DNA of 64,000 nt, taken from positions 109,150,102-109,214,101 of the forward strand of contig NC_081861.1 in the NCBI RefSeq assembly GCF_963259705.1. Direction: 5' to 3'. Shown one piece after another: positions 1 through 10,729 of this stretch (position 1 is its first letter; every line of letters begins with the position of its first letter). The notes beneath the pieces were generated by a model that had not been told where the DNA came from, did not search any database, and saw nothing but the letters and a program-made list of their open reading frames with translations. The position numbers and the translations under genes are program-made. Source of the stretch: Myotis daubentonii (lineage: Eukaryota; Chordata; Mammalia; Chiroptera; Vespertilionidae).

Positions 1-149
1 ATAACATTTGTTTACAACATAAATCAACCTGAATAAACTCTTTATGGACTTTGAACATGTATCTTAGAAATAGAATGTATTTTGGGAGCAGCTCTATCAG
101 AAAAAAAAGGACAAATTCAAATGATATAGTAATTATTATTTTTAGATCT

Positions 150-1656
150 TTATTGTTTATAGGATTACATATGTCCCTTTTTCCTCCTAATTGACTCTTC
201 TAGCCTTCTGTAGGGTTATCCTGGTCTTGGCACGGATGGTTTGATCAGATTCGTGTTGGGAGTGTTGCCAGTAGCATGTATGAGAGGGCATCAGGCCATT
301 CGTCTTCTAATGTCTCAGCTCTGCCTGGTTTGCTGGCACTTCCTCTCTGTCACCTGTAATGGCACAGATTTCCTGCCCTGGGCTGTTCCCTTTTGCCTCA
401 GGTCACTACAGGTTGGGTCAGAAGCAGCTGTTTTGCAAGTGGGAAAGAAGGGACCTCCCTTGTGTTTCAGGTGGGCAGTGCTGATCCTCCTTCCTGGACT
501 TACTGACCAGCTCCCTTTCTGCTCACCAGCAGAAGTTCTTCTAAGAAATACAGCCTCCCCCCGCCCCCAGATTCAATGTTGGGTATGTCCTTCAGGCCCC
601 TCCAGTGTAGGCTGGCCCTGAGCTGTTACGTGGCCCTTCTCACTGGTCATGGGGAGCTTTCCCGGCTGCACGATGGTGGGGTGCTAGTGCTACTCTATCT
701 GGGGGCTCCAGCCCCAGGCTTCCACTGCTGTACCCACTCCCCAATCTCCACAGTCAGTGCCCTTAGGACCTCCTCTCTCAGTCCCAGGCACTCCCATCTC
801 ACCTACACATCTGCAGCCTCTTCAGTCTCCTCAGGTCCTTGGTTCTAATAGGTCCATGTCAGGGGAGGCTGCATTCACGTCTGTACTTTCAGCGCACCTC
901 CTGGCCACTGGACCTGGCAGTGGAATTGAGCAGCTGGGCTCTAGGGTGACAGTGGCAGCACAGTAGCAGTGGCAGTGGATGAGTACACAGCAGGGGCAAG
1001 AGTCTTGCTGGGTTAGTGGTGGTCCCACAATGGTGGCACAGAGGCCTAGTGGAGTCCTCCGTCAGGTGCACGGGATCAGGCTGAGTGTCTGCTAGGCTCA
1101 CGGAGGTCTTGCCTGTGTCTTCTGCAGATGTGTGGGGCCCAAATTTCAGTGAGTTTGGGTAGTGGCAAGGCTTGGCACCTAGCTGCTGCCTTTCTCCACA
1201 GCCTCCTCACAAGGAGGTGTGTCCTCCAGGCTGTAGCTGTGTGCAGAGAGTGGCTAGGGCTGTAGCAACAGCTCCTTGTAACGATAGCGTGGAGTCCCAC
1301 AGGTGTTGGCTGCAGGTGCACAGGTCCCAGCGGTCCAGGCAATGTCTGTAGTGGGCACGCACAAAGTCTGGGCTGTGTCCTTGAAGCATACACTCGCTTG
1401 GGTGGAGTCCATGGTAGGGTGCCCCTGGGTTCAGGACATATCCGGGTCTAGCCCAGGTGGTGGTGAGGCTGGGTGTCTAGCCATTGCTTCTTCCTGCAGC
1501 CTCCTCCCAAGGAGGAACTTGTAAATCTGTCAAGATGGTTTGGTCTCTGAGCCAGAGCAGCACCTGGGAAGTAGCTATGACAGTAGTAAGGGCTCTATGG
1601 CCAGGAGAACCTGAACCATCAGCCCCTGAGATTTCCCGTGTGGTCAGACTGTACAC
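150..1656 (-). mobile_element. L1 5'UTR, antisense (GC-rich, diverged)
   Basis: This GC-rich segment has no convincing coding frame. Its right part (about 1450-1650) follows the same order of motifs as the L1 5'UTR copy at 38.7-38.9 kb, and after the inserted hAT element the sequence resumes with an L1 5' terminus (2325-2392). A weak internal period of about 300 bp is visible: the motif gcctcctc-caaggagg occurs near 1200 and near 1500, as expected of duplicated 5'UTR units. The assignment rests on similarity within the window and could be wrong for the leftmost part. Confidence 0.55.
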
Positions 1657-2276
1657 CAAGCATTTCAAACTCATGGCCCCAGGCCTAATGCGGCCCACAA
1701 CAAATATTTTTGTGGTCCAGCCAATATAACGGTATTTAGGAAACGTTTTAATAAAAATTTCGTAACTTAATTTTTACAATATCCTGTTATAAATAATTAT
1801 TAACAAACTACAATATTTGCTAATGACTGATTACTATAATCCTGTTGCATTCATTTCCCTTAGCATCTTATGTGCAGGTACACCATTTCTCTCCACTAAT
1901 ACTTGCAGTGAATATTTTAGCAGCTGATTGCCAAGTCATTAGTCTTATACTGATTTGTTTGGTATGCACAACAGGAAATATTTCACTTTCAGAGAACAAG
2001 AAAAATAGGTTTATTTGCATTATGCTTATTAATTTGTGCAGTTATTCAGTGTCTGGTGAGTTAATGTTCAAGAAAAAATGCTAATTTTTATTAAAATGTT
2101 CTATTATTTTATGTTAATGATTACTCATTTATTTCAGCCCTTTGTATTCAGAGTGTCTCTATCTAAATAAAACTATGTTTCTATGAAAATTGAAGCTTTG
2201 GGGTTTATTTTGCAGTCCACAGAAACTTAAACCTTGTTTATTTGGTCCGTGTTAGCCTTTGAGTTTGACATGCTTG
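1657..2276. mobile_element. hAT-type DNA transposon, 620 bp, non-autonomous
   Basis: The ends are near-perfect inverted repeats: CAAGCATTTCAAACTC on the left and GAGTTTGACATGCTTG on the right (15 of 16 pairs). They are flanked by the 8-bp direct repeats CTGTACAC (1649-1656) and CTATACAC (2277-2284), 7 of 8 identical. An 8-bp duplication is typical of hAT elements. The AT-rich interior has no transposase frame. It is inserted into an antisense L1 5'UTR. Confidence 0.8.
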
Positions 2277-2277
2277 C

Positions 2278-2280
<3 letters not shown>

Positions 2281-2315
<35 letters not shown>
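2281..2315. repeat. (AC)n microsatellite
   Basis: About 17 uninterrupted AC dinucleotides directly abut the right end of the hAT element. The array probably grew from the CA-rich stretch that L1 5'UTR copies carry at this position (compare 38868-38880). Confidence 0.95.
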
Positions 2316-2317
<2 letters not shown>

Positions 2318-2392
2318 CACACACCCGCTCTCTCCCTCCTCCACTCACACTCTCTCCCTCATTCCAGTCCTGCTGACAGCCATGCTGGAATC
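2316..2392 (-). mobile_element. L1 5' terminus, antisense remnant
   Basis: The stretch with ctctccctc repeats ending in cagccatgctggaatct matches the outermost 5' end of the L1 at 38880-38948, which ends cagccatcttggatctcc. It is the far end of the 5'UTR that starts at about 150, separated from it by the hAT insertion. Confidence 0.6.
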
Positions 2393-2733
2393 TTGCTATA
2401 TTTGCCATTTTAATTCTTTTTTTTATTGCTTAAAGTATTACAAAGGGTATTACATATGTGTCCTTTTTTTCCCACACCCTTGACAATCCCCTGGCCTCCC
2501 TTACCCACCAGTGTCTTATGTCCATTGGTTATGCTTATATGCATGCATACAAGTCCTTTGGTTGATCTCTTACCCCTCTCCCTCCTGCCCCCCAACCCTC
2601 CCCGGCCTTCCCGCTGCAGTTTGACAATCTGTTTGAGGCAGCTCTGCCTCTGTATCTATTATTGTTCAAAAGTTTATAATGGTCTCTACTATCCATGAAT
2701 GAGTGAGATCATGTGGTATTTTTCCTTCATTGA

Positions 2734-3066
2734 CTAGCTTATTTCAGTTAGCATAATGCTCTCCAGTTCCATCCATGACGTTGCAAATGGTAAGAGTTCC
2801 TTCTTTTTTACAGCAGCATAGTATTCCATCGTGTAGATGTACCACAGTTTTCTAATCCATTCATCAGCCGATGGGCACTTAGGCTGTTTCCAGATCTTAG
2901 CTATGGTGAATTGTGCTGCTATGAACATAGGGGTGCATATATCCTTACTGATTGGTGTTTCTGGTTTCTTGGGATATATTCCTAGAAGTGGGATCACAGG
3001 GTCAAATGGGAGTTCCATTTGTAGTTTTTTGAGGAAACTCCATACTGTCTTCCATAGTGGCTGCAC
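2734..3066 (-). pseudogene. L1 ORF2 C-terminal fragment
   Basis: An open frame of 110 codons carries the conserved L1 ORF2p C-terminal block, including [27 protein letters not shown] and [14 protein letters not shown]. In an intact L1 this region follows the reverse transcriptase and contributes to the ribonucleoprotein. Here it is cut off from EN and RT, so it cannot encode an active enzyme. Confidence 0.9.
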
Positions 3067-3419
3067 CAGTCTGCATTACCACCAGCAGTGCACAAGTGTT
3101 CCTTTTTCTCCACATCCTCTCCAGTACTTGTCGTTTGTTGATTTGTTGATGATAGCCAGTCTGACATGTGTGAGATGGTACCTCATTGTTGTTTTGATTT
3201 GCATCTCTCAGATGATTAGTGACTTTGAGCATGTTTTCATATGTCTGTTGGCTTTCTGAATGTCCTCTTTTGAAAGGTGTCTATTTAGGTCCTTTGCCAT
3301 TTTAATTCTTTATGCTTATGTTTCTCTCTATACATATTTCTTCTCATTACAGCAGTCCATTTAGCATTTCTTACAGTGCTTGTTTGGTGATAATTAACTT
3401 TTTTCATCTTTTTATTTGT

Positions 3420-4170
3420 CTGGGAAACTCTATTTCATCATCTATTTTGAATGATAGATTAGCTGGATATAATCTTGGTTTCAGATCCTTGCTTTTCATT
3501 ACCTTAAAAACTTCATGCTATTCCCTTCTGCCCTGTAGAGTTTCTGATGAGATATCAGATGACATCCTTATGGGAGCTCCTTTGTAGGTAACAAATTGCT
3601 GCCCTTAAGATTCTCTTTTTGTCTGCAATTTTTGGCATTTTAATTATGATGTGTCTGGGTGTGGGCCTGTTTGGGTTCTTCTTGCTAGGGACTCTCTGTG
3701 CCTCCTGAACATGTGTGACTTTTTACTTCACCAGCTTAGGGAAGTTTTCTGCTATTATTTCTTCACACAGGTTCTATATCACTTACACACTTTCTTCCCC
3801 TTCTGGTAGAATATCCAAAGATATGAATGTTATTATCATTTTTTGTTGTCCCACAGCTTCCTTGAGCTGTACTCCTGTTTTTTAATTGTTGTTTTGTTTG
3901 TTTGTTTTTTATTTCTGATTGAGTGATTTTTTTTCCTACCCTGTCTTCTAATTCACTGATCTGATCCTCAGCTTCCCCTAATCTGATATTTATTCCTTCC
4001 AATGTGTTCTTTATTGGTGTTATATTATTCTTTTATTTCCGACTTTCTTTTTTCATAATTACTATGTATTTTCTCACGATGATGAGCATCCTTACTATCA
4101 TTATCCTGAACTCTATATCTGATAAATTTCTTATCTCCATTTCATTTAGCTCTTCTTCTGGATAATTCTC
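3420..4170 (-). pseudogene. L1 ORF1 remnant
   Basis: The minus strand shows an ORF1p-like coiled-coil piece around 3763-4002 (residues RLGEAEDQISELEDRVGKK) and, further along, degraded RRM and C-terminal sequence (aattatgatgtgtctgggtg and flanks on plus). Frames are broken in several places. ORF1p is the RNA-binding trimer of the L1 particle; this copy is not functional. Confidence 0.8.
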
Positions 4171-5350
4171 TTGTTCTTTATTTTGGGGCTTTCTTTTTTG
4201 TCTCCCCATTTTGGCTGCCTGTTTGTGTTTGTGTTCATGTGTTATGTTGATCTGCTACAACTCCCAATTTCTAGGGCAGGACAATGTCAGATGCTATTTG
4301 TGACTGGCCTTCAGTACTCTGTTTGGAGCTATCAGCAATCCACGGTTTGTGACCCCCTCTGCTGGGGCTGGGTGCTAATATGTGCACCAAGGTCTTCTTT
4401 TCCTAGCCTTGGGCCCAGAATTAGATCATGCAAAGACTCAGAACCTCAAGAGACCTACCTATTCTTGCAGTCAGATTGTTATTCAGTCTTGATTAGTATC
4501 AGACTATGGACCACAGGATTGAGCAATAGTTTTTCCAACATGGCTCAGCAATTCTTTCTGCCTGCAGGCTGATTATTATTCTCAGTGTCTTAATGAGCCT
4601 CAGAAACTCCATGAGGGCAGGGGCAGGCAAGGGTTTTTCCCAATAGGGTGGGACAATTGCTTTCCACATCATGGAGAAGTTGCTTGGATGGTAAAGGTCT
4701 GCTGGAAAAATATATCCTCTGCTGTATGAATGAATGACTCAGCACCGGAACCCAGGGTGTCTGCCTTTGGAGCTCTAACCCCAGAGCCACCAACCCTGGC
4801 TTCTGCTCAAATGGCTCCAGTCCACTCTGCCCTCACTCTGCTAGAGCTCAAGGTGAGTGGCTGCTCATGAAATTGTGAGTCTTGTCTTTTAATGAAGGTG
4901 CCTGCTTTTCTAGCCATCTCTTCCTGGCAGACATCAACCCTCCTGCTTTTCACAGCCAGATGTTCTGGTAAACCATCTCAGGTCTGGTACTCTGGGATGG
5001 GGAACCCAGTTTGGAGTTTAGACCTCAGAGTTCTCAGTGGGAATGCCTCCAACTGAGATATCCCCCTTGAATCTAAGCTGCTGTCTGTGGGAGCCCAACC
5101 AGTCCTTTCACATCTCTGATCCTCCTATCAGTGTTTACTAGTATACAGTCTCCACTTTATGTCTTTAGTTATCAGGAATCTCTCCAGCTAGTCTTCAGTT
5201 GATTATTCAGGATGGTTTTTCTGTATGTTGTTTTCCAGTTTGGTCCTATGATCATGTCAATTTAGCTTCCACTTGCTCCACTGCCGTTTTGGAATTCTCC
5301 TCAAATTATATTATAATGCAACCTTTTTGTTATTTCATCTAGAGAATGTA

Positions 5351-5879
5351 TAGAGGTGAGCAAACGTAGGTTTATAGTTGTTTGAAAGGAAAACTATGTA
5401 TCATGCAAGTTATGATTATTACGATAGCTTTATTATTATAAGTAACTAGAGGACCAGTACATAAAATCTGTGCACTCGGAGGGGGGAGGGTCCCTCAGCC
5501 TGGCCTGCACCCTCTTGCAGTCCAGGAGGACTTGGGGGATGTCCGGCTGATGGTTTAGGCTCATATGAACTGACAGTCAGACATCCTTAGCGCTGCTGCA
5601 GAGACGGGAGAGGCTCCTGCCACCACCACAGTGCTCGCCAGCCATAAGCCCAGCTCAAGGCTTCTGGTTGAGTGGCGCTTCCCCTGTGAGAGTGCACTGA
5701 ACACCAAGAGGCAGCTTCTGCGTTGAGTGTCTGTCCCCTGGTAGTTAGTGTGTATCATAGTGACCGGTTGTTCCACTGTTTGGTCAGTTTGCATATTAGC
5801 CTTTTGTTATATAGGATAATACAAGAATAAACTGTGTTTCATGTACTCACAATTGTAAGCCTACTTTTGCCCACCCCTA
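5351..5879. mobile_element. Mariner-type MITE split by a Helitron
   Basis: The left end TAGAGGTGAGCAAACGTAGG and the right end CCTACTTTTGCCCACCCCTA are inverted repeats with a few mismatches, and a TA dinucleotide lies outside each end (5349-5350 and 5880-5881). The two halves (5351-5445 and 5817-5879) become one short palindromic element once the Helitron is removed. TA duplication and TIR length fit the Tc1/mariner superfamily. No transposase is present. Confidence 0.8.
5446..5816 (-). mobile_element. Helitron (HeliBat-type), non-autonomous
   Basis: Read on the minus strand it starts TCCTATAT and ends CTAG, and sits between A (5445) and T (5817), the hallmark of Helitron insertion. The subterminal hairpin (gtgca-based) is eroded. 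No Rep/helicase coding is present. It lies inside a mariner-type MITE and is therefore younger than it. Confidence 0.9.
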
Positions 5880-6125
5880 TATGTGCTTTTCAGGAGCATA
5901 AAATAAGACTTGTGAGATTAAAATGTGTTAGCATTTTTTGTATATGATCAATATGGTACATTTTTGTGGATATGAATATATGTTCATGTCCACACCATGT
6001 GGTTACATTTACTGTGACTTTTAATGGGGGACATTTTAAAAATAGACTACTCTGTATATGTATGCAATAATTATCATAATGTCATAATAAAACCTTTATG
6101 TGTTTCAAAATAGTTTTATATTCTA

Positions 6126-6486
6126 CTAGAGGCCTGGTGCACGAATTTGTGCATGGGTAAGCCCCCCCTCCCCCAGCCCACCAGGGCTGGCTGGCCAGGT
6201 GGAGGGACCGTGGGAGGGTGGCTGTGGGAGTGCACTGACCACTCGGCCAGCCGGGGGGGAAGGAAGGTCTGCAGGAGGTTGGCCGGCCAGCCCGATCAGG
6301 CCAATCTTGGGCCAATTGGGGCCAGCAAGCTGCAGGGATGGACCACAGGAGGTTGGCTGTGGGAGTGCACTGACCACCAGGGGGAAGCTCCTGTATTAAG
6401 CATCTACCCCCTGATGGTCAGTGTGCATCATAGCTACCAGCAGGTCATCTGGTCACAAAGGTCACTTAGGCTTTTATATATATAGA
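6126..6486 (-). mobile_element. Helitron (HeliBat-type), non-autonomous
   Basis: Minus-strand element with 5' TCTATATATA, a 3' hairpin at gtgcacgaatttgtgca and terminal CTAG, placed between A (6125) and T (6487). The interior is GC-rich with short direct repeats (ggaggttggc; the ctgtgggagtgcactgacca motif occurs twice, near 6222 and 6358). Confidence 0.92.
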
Positions 6487-6489
6487 TTT

Positions 6490-6660
6490 CTTATATAATT
6501 CTCACATTACCTTGTAAGGCAGTCAAAGCAGTTGTTATTCTTATTTTACAAATAAAGAAATCAAGACCCATATATTATAAATGAGATGATAAAGCCATCA
6601 TTATAATTCAGGTTGCCTGAATGTGGGTCAAGTGCTCATTCCACTTTATTATAATTCTTC
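6490..6660 (-). mobile_element. MIR SINE fossil
   Basis: The order ttattttacaaataaagaaat followed by a degraded associated block and tgctcattccact matches the reverse complement of the mammalian MIR core. It is strongly diverged, as expected for this ancient family. Confidence 0.65.
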
Positions 6661-7145
6661 CACATTTGAACAGATTCAATTCCATTCACTAAACATGTAT
6701 GGTTGAGCTACTGTTTGCCAGACACTATGCTTGGGTATATTTGGGTATAACAATGTATTGATGGATGGCAAATAATTGGATAGATGTTAACTGAAAAGCA
6801 AACAACTCTAGGATGGAGTGATAATATAACAAAAACAGATGTGTTTTTGCAAAAGCATATTGAAGACTGTGTAATGGATGAATAATTCACTTTAGAGAGT
6901 ACTGGAGTTTGAACTTTACTCAGTAGGCAGCCAATTAATATTTTTTGAGGAAATAATGTTGGATTAGGAATTTTAAGCAGGTTTTTCTGTCAGCGAATAG
7001 GTGGTTATATTGGAGCAGAGAGTTAGGTCAGAGGAGTGTATGGACTTTGTGCTCTAATTAGAGTTTGACATAATCCAAGTTTGTGGAAGTAAGGCCTGAG
7101 CTAGAATATCAGCAGTGACAATAAAAAAGAATGATGTGAGTGTCT
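6661..7145. other. Unassigned non-coding stretch
   Basis: I see no coding frame or clear repeat here. A short block near 6690-6740 (cactaaacatgtatggttgagctactgtt in outline) resembles an ancient LINE/MIR-type fossil, but too weakly to classify. Confidence 0.5.
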
Positions 7146-7510
7146 TGTCCTATAGCTCAGGTGGTTGGAGTGTCATCCTGTACACCAAAATGTTACATTT
7201 TAATCCCCAGTCAGGGCGACTTTGGGAGGCAACTTATGGATGTTTCTCTCTACTCTTCTCTTTTCTCTTTTCTCTTCTCTTCTCTTCTCTTCTCTTCTCT
7301 TCTCTTCTCTTCTCTTCTCTTCTCTTCTCTTCTCTTCTCTTCTCTTCTCTTCTCTTCTCTTCTTCTTCTTCTTCTTCTTCTTCTTCTTCTTCTTCTTCTT
7401 CTTCTTCTTCTTCTTCTTCTTCTTCTTCTTCTTCTTCTTCTTCTTCTTCTTCTTCTTCTTCTTCTTCTTCTTCTTCTTCTTCTTCTTCTTCTTCTTCTTC
7501 TTCTTCTTCT

Positions 7511-7565
<55 letters not shown>

Positions 7566-7617
7566 TGATTCCCGTCTGTCTAGAATCAACAAAAAGATAC
7601 CCTCAGGTGAGGATTTT
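7146..7617 (+). mobile_element. Bat tRNA-derived SINE with expanded microsatellite tail
   Basis: The head has an A-box-like tagctcaggtggttggag, then a B-box-like region and cagtcagggcg. The tail ends with caacaaaaagataccctcaggtgagg, the 3' end seen in older bat SINEs. The pyrimidine-rich tail region, normally a few tens of bases, has grown to about 300 bp. No convincing target-site duplication was found. Confidence 0.85.
7255..7563. repeat. Composite (TTCTC)n-(TTC)n-(TC)n microsatellite
   Basis: Three pure blocks follow each other: a pentamer TTCTC block (about 7268-7360), a trimer TTC block of about 50 copies (about 7361-7513), and a TC dinucleotide block (about 7514-7563). It reads as polyserine, polyleucine or polyphenylalanine in the three forward frames and as polylysine in reverse. 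These are not proteins. Confidence 0.97.
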
Positions 7618-8889
7618 TAGAAAGGTATGATGTATGCATTCCTCATCTATACATAAGTGGAATACTGACTCTCTGCCTTGCTTATAAGATCCTTGGTAAT
7701 TCCTATGTGCAGCTTTAAAAATGTCTACATATCTCCCACAGAGCTTGTCAAATAAAGTGCATTCATTATTGTAAGAACCTGATAGATATTTTTAACTGGG
7801 CATCTGTTTGAAATGTTCATGGTATTTAAAGTTGATGAGGTTGTAATGGCATTTATTCTTTTTTAACTTTAAGGTTGGTTTTTGTGGCTCAATATTTTTA
7901 AAAATTTATTTGTTATTAAAACTTTCAGTGGTTAATTTTAGTTGACATATGAATCAAGGAATGGAAAGATTAGATTGGAAGGTTACATTGAGTGTTTGAG
8001 TTACCTTCTTTTAGAGAAGCTTCCTAGCTATTCCATAGTTTATATGGATGAAAATGTGATGTGTAAAATGTCATATTTTGCACAGTGCTCATGTTTCATG
8101 CTTATTCGATGCCCTTGTTCTAGGTTCCTGATAGCTCAGTGCTGCTGTGTAGACCTATAGTCTAGATACCGTCTGATTACTACTTAATGAATATGATGAT
8201 TTTATCATTAACACAGGTTGATATGTGTGGATAAATGAAATACCAAAAATCCAAAATTATTGAGATATGGATTTGGGAAGAAGTTAGTTATGTCAGTCAT
8301 GATCACTCCCAATTTCACCTTCTGGATCTTTTTCCCTGTCTTCAGTGCACAAGCTCTTATATACCTGAACAGATTTAAAACTCATAACATTTTACATAAA
8401 TGCATTTGTTTTTAAGTCCAATGTCATAAAGAGATTTTAGCCCAGTATTTGGATACATTGCTATCAAATGGTACTGTGAGCTGATTCTTCAGAGCTTTAA
8501 TCAGGCAAAATCTTCTCTTCCTGGTTGGCATTCATTCCACCATGCACATTTTGTCCACAGTATACTAGGTTTGGTTTATGATGATAGTACACTAAGGCCT
8601 GTAACTCATTTTTTATAAGCTCCACAATTGTACTAGGGAACTGTAGCAGCTCACTTTAATGTACAGATCTATAGGCTTTGAACTTAGGAACCACCCATGG
8701 CTTATGACAAAAGTATAATCTGAGGTACCGTCATCTCGGTTACTCTTAAATTCTTAATCATTTGTACTACCAAAAACAAACTAACCAAACTGAAATGAAA
8801 TGAAAGTTTACCATTACTAAAAATGTAGTATGAAGCAACTGAAAGCCCACCTAGACCTCTCATCTCAGCTCCAGACTATGTTTACTTCC
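7618..8889. other. Unassigned non-coding stretch
   Basis: AT-rich DNA with no gene-like frame, no TIR pair and no repeat that I can classify. The longest frames are short and show no recognisable motif. Confidence 0.5.
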
Positions 8890-9090
8890 TTACTAGGTAC
8901 CTAGATGTCCAAAATGCCACTTAAAATCAACACATTCAAAGCCAAGTTCATTGTATTCACTTTCAATATTTTATCATCCTCCATGTTCTACAACCTTGGT
9001 ACAACCTTGACCAAACCAGAAATCTGTAAGTCATCATTAACCTCTCACTCAAGTAAACAGTCAACTTATCTTATAGATTTTACCTTTTAA
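8890..9090 (+). mobile_element. L2 LINE fossil
   Basis: The succession of ccaagttcattgt, atcctccatgttc, ccagaaatctgtaagtcatc and tctcactcaagtaaacagtc parallels the L2 3' coding region (in L2: aactcattat, gaaacctgggagtcatcc, and so on). It is highly diverged and carries no intact frame. Confidence 0.55.
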
Positions 9091-9229
9091 CCCTTTCATT
9101 TCTATTTCTTCCCCTCTTTTCATACCACCAATACCCTAAAAATACCCTTTATTATCTTCATAGGCAACAACTTAAGCCCTTTTAATGGATTTCAGTTGTT
9201 TCCTATATAACCCCCCTCCCCTTATTGGA

Positions 9230-9825
9230 GTACAATTTACAAACAATAAATCTTGCTAACTTGATATGTACCACATGTTGAGTTTAGGCTATTGTATGTG
9301 GTTATAATCACCACAACTAAGATATAAACCATTTCCAATCCTTTTGCAGTCAGTCCCCTCCCTTGATCTCAGCCCCAGCGAACCACTATTTTGCTCTTAA
9401 TTATTAAATTTTTATCCTGGATTCAGGACCACAATATGTAGTCTTTTGCCTCTAGTTTCTTTTACTCAGCATAATCCTTTTGTGATTTATCCATGGCATT
9501 GCCTCCATCAGTGATTCGTCAAATTTTGTTGTATGGATATACCAAATTGTGTTTATCCATTCATTAGTTGATGATTGTCTTGCTACTATTTTTTCTATTA
9601 TTAATAATAGTGCTATGAGTTTATGCTGCTATACTTACAAGTCTTTTGGACATATGTTGTTTTTATTCTTGAGGAAAAAAACAACAACTAGGAGTAGGAT
9701 TGTTGGGTCATATGGTAAGCATATGTAACTTTAGAAGAAAACTGCCAAATTGCCTAAGTGGCTCACATAATTTGCATTCCTACCAGCAGTATAAGAGTTC
9801 CAGTTTCTCTACTGGATTGCTATTA
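9230..9825 (-). mobile_element. Old L1 3' end, antisense
   Basis: Typical antisense L1 3'UTR and ORF2 C-terminal landmarks are present: ttactcagcataatcctttt, catggcattgcctccatc, ggattgttgggtcatatgg and gcattcctaccagcagtataagag. Divergence is greater than in the copies at 2.4 and 10.7 kb, so this is an older subfamily. Confidence 0.8.
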
Positions 9826-9971
9826 TTTATTTTTAAACAATTAATTCACCAGTGAAGCTACCTGGGCATGGCGTTTTGATTAAGTTTTAAATTCAAATTT
9901 AACTTATTTAGCATATAGTTATTTGTGCTTTCTCTTTCTTTTTTTCTTTTTAACCAATAACCCTGTTTCTC

Positions 9972-10185
9972 TTTTAAATATATTTTTATTGATTTCTGAG
10001 AAGAATGGAGAGGGAGCGAGAGATAGAAACATTAATGATGAGACAGAATCATTGATCAGCTGCCTCTTGCATGCCCTCCACTGGGAATCGAGCCCACAAC
10101 CCAGGAGGGTGCCATGACCAGGATTCAAATCGTGACATCCTGGTTCATGGGTCGATGCTCAACCCCTGAGCCATGCCAGCTGGGT
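9972..10185 (-). mobile_element. VES-type SINE (older variant)
   Basis: On the minus strand it begins with a tRNA-like head (acccagctggcatggctcag), has a B-box-like region, and ends in an A-rich tail with aaatcaataaaaatat. Short similar flanks (tttctctt on both sides) may be its target duplication. Confidence 0.85.
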
Positions 10186-10236
10186 CTTTCTCTTTCTTTT
10201 TAGGTTAGTGAAGGTTCTTCTTGATCTGACTTCATG

Positions 10237-10314
10237 ATTTTTTTTTTGATTTTTTTTGAAAGAGGGGGTGAGGGTAAGTGGAAATAAAGGGCCACAGGCA
10301 AAGAGCCAGCTGGG
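10237..10314. mobile_element. Short SINE-like insert flanked by a 12-bp repeat
   Basis: The repeat tctgacttcatg occurs at 10225-10236 and 10315-10326 and brackets 78 bp that begin T-rich and end gagccagctggg, the sequence found at the head of the SINE just upstream. It is probably a severely shortened SINE with its target duplication kept. Confidence 0.45.
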
Positions 10315-10338
10315 TCTGACTTCATGGTTTTTTAAAAA

Positions 10339-10720
10339 GAGGTATCACACATTTATTACTGAACCAACCTACTACTGCAGAAAAAAATCAACAGAGCAAA
10401 ATCATGAGTCCAATAATTTTCCAAATAAAATGCCCAACTATCCAGACAACTGTGATCATTTCAATCATTTAAAGGTGCAGGCAACCTGGATACTGCATAA
10501 ATATGTGAACCATCTCTCATGTGTGATTCCTCATAGACCCAATTCAGTTATTCTCCAATGTCTTCTCTTCTCATTGTACCTGATTTTATTACCAGTTTTC
10601 ATTCAAATCCATTGGGGAATGGGCCGATTCTGCTTTTGTTTCTTGGCCAGGAACATCTTGATCTTGTGGGAAGAAATGGCAGAGATTCAAATGCAGCACC
10701 TTGGTGCTGAAAGAGAGCTC
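10339..10720 (-). pseudogene. RPL39: Processed RPL39 pseudogene
   Basis: On the minus strand 10677-10531 is colinear with the 51-codon ribosomal protein L39 of the large subunit, including the segment FLAKKQKQNRPIPQWI. The start codon is ATT instead of ATG, nine bases after the fifth codon are deleted in frame, and an in-frame TGA replaces the arginine codon after QWI. The coding span is 147 bp instead of 156. The 3'UTR resembles RPL39 mRNA and ends with an AATAAA signal (tttatt at 10352-10357). There are no introns, so it is a retrocopy. It is not functional. Confidence 0.85.
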
Positions 10721-10729
10721 TTCATGATT

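Larger units (their letters stand above)
2417..5310 (-). mobile_element. L1 lacking most of ORF2 (antisense)
   Basis: Read on the minus strand this contains a 5'UTR (about 5310-4190), ORF1 remnants (about 4170-3310), a direct junction near 3300 into the last part of ORF2 (about 3300-2740), and the 3'UTR with an A-rich tail (2417-2424 as T on plus). The EN and RT regions, over 3 kb, are missing. Both sides run in the same direction and the junction lies in a shared ttgccatttt stretch. It could be an internally deleted L1 or a HAL1-type element; two adjacent fragments cannot be fully excluded. Confidence 0.75.

Noticed and set aside
241..1729. Several overlapping frames in the GC-rich left end that could suggest an exon cluster or CpG-island promoter
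   Set aside because: CpG is not enriched, frames overlap on both strands without a preferred one, and the region aligns with L1 5'UTR sequence elsewhere in the window.
7115..7630. Long frames of 126-171 codons with polyserine, polyleucine, polyphenylalanine or polylysine
   Set aside because: They are readings of one pyrimidine microsatellite in all frames, inside a SINE tail.
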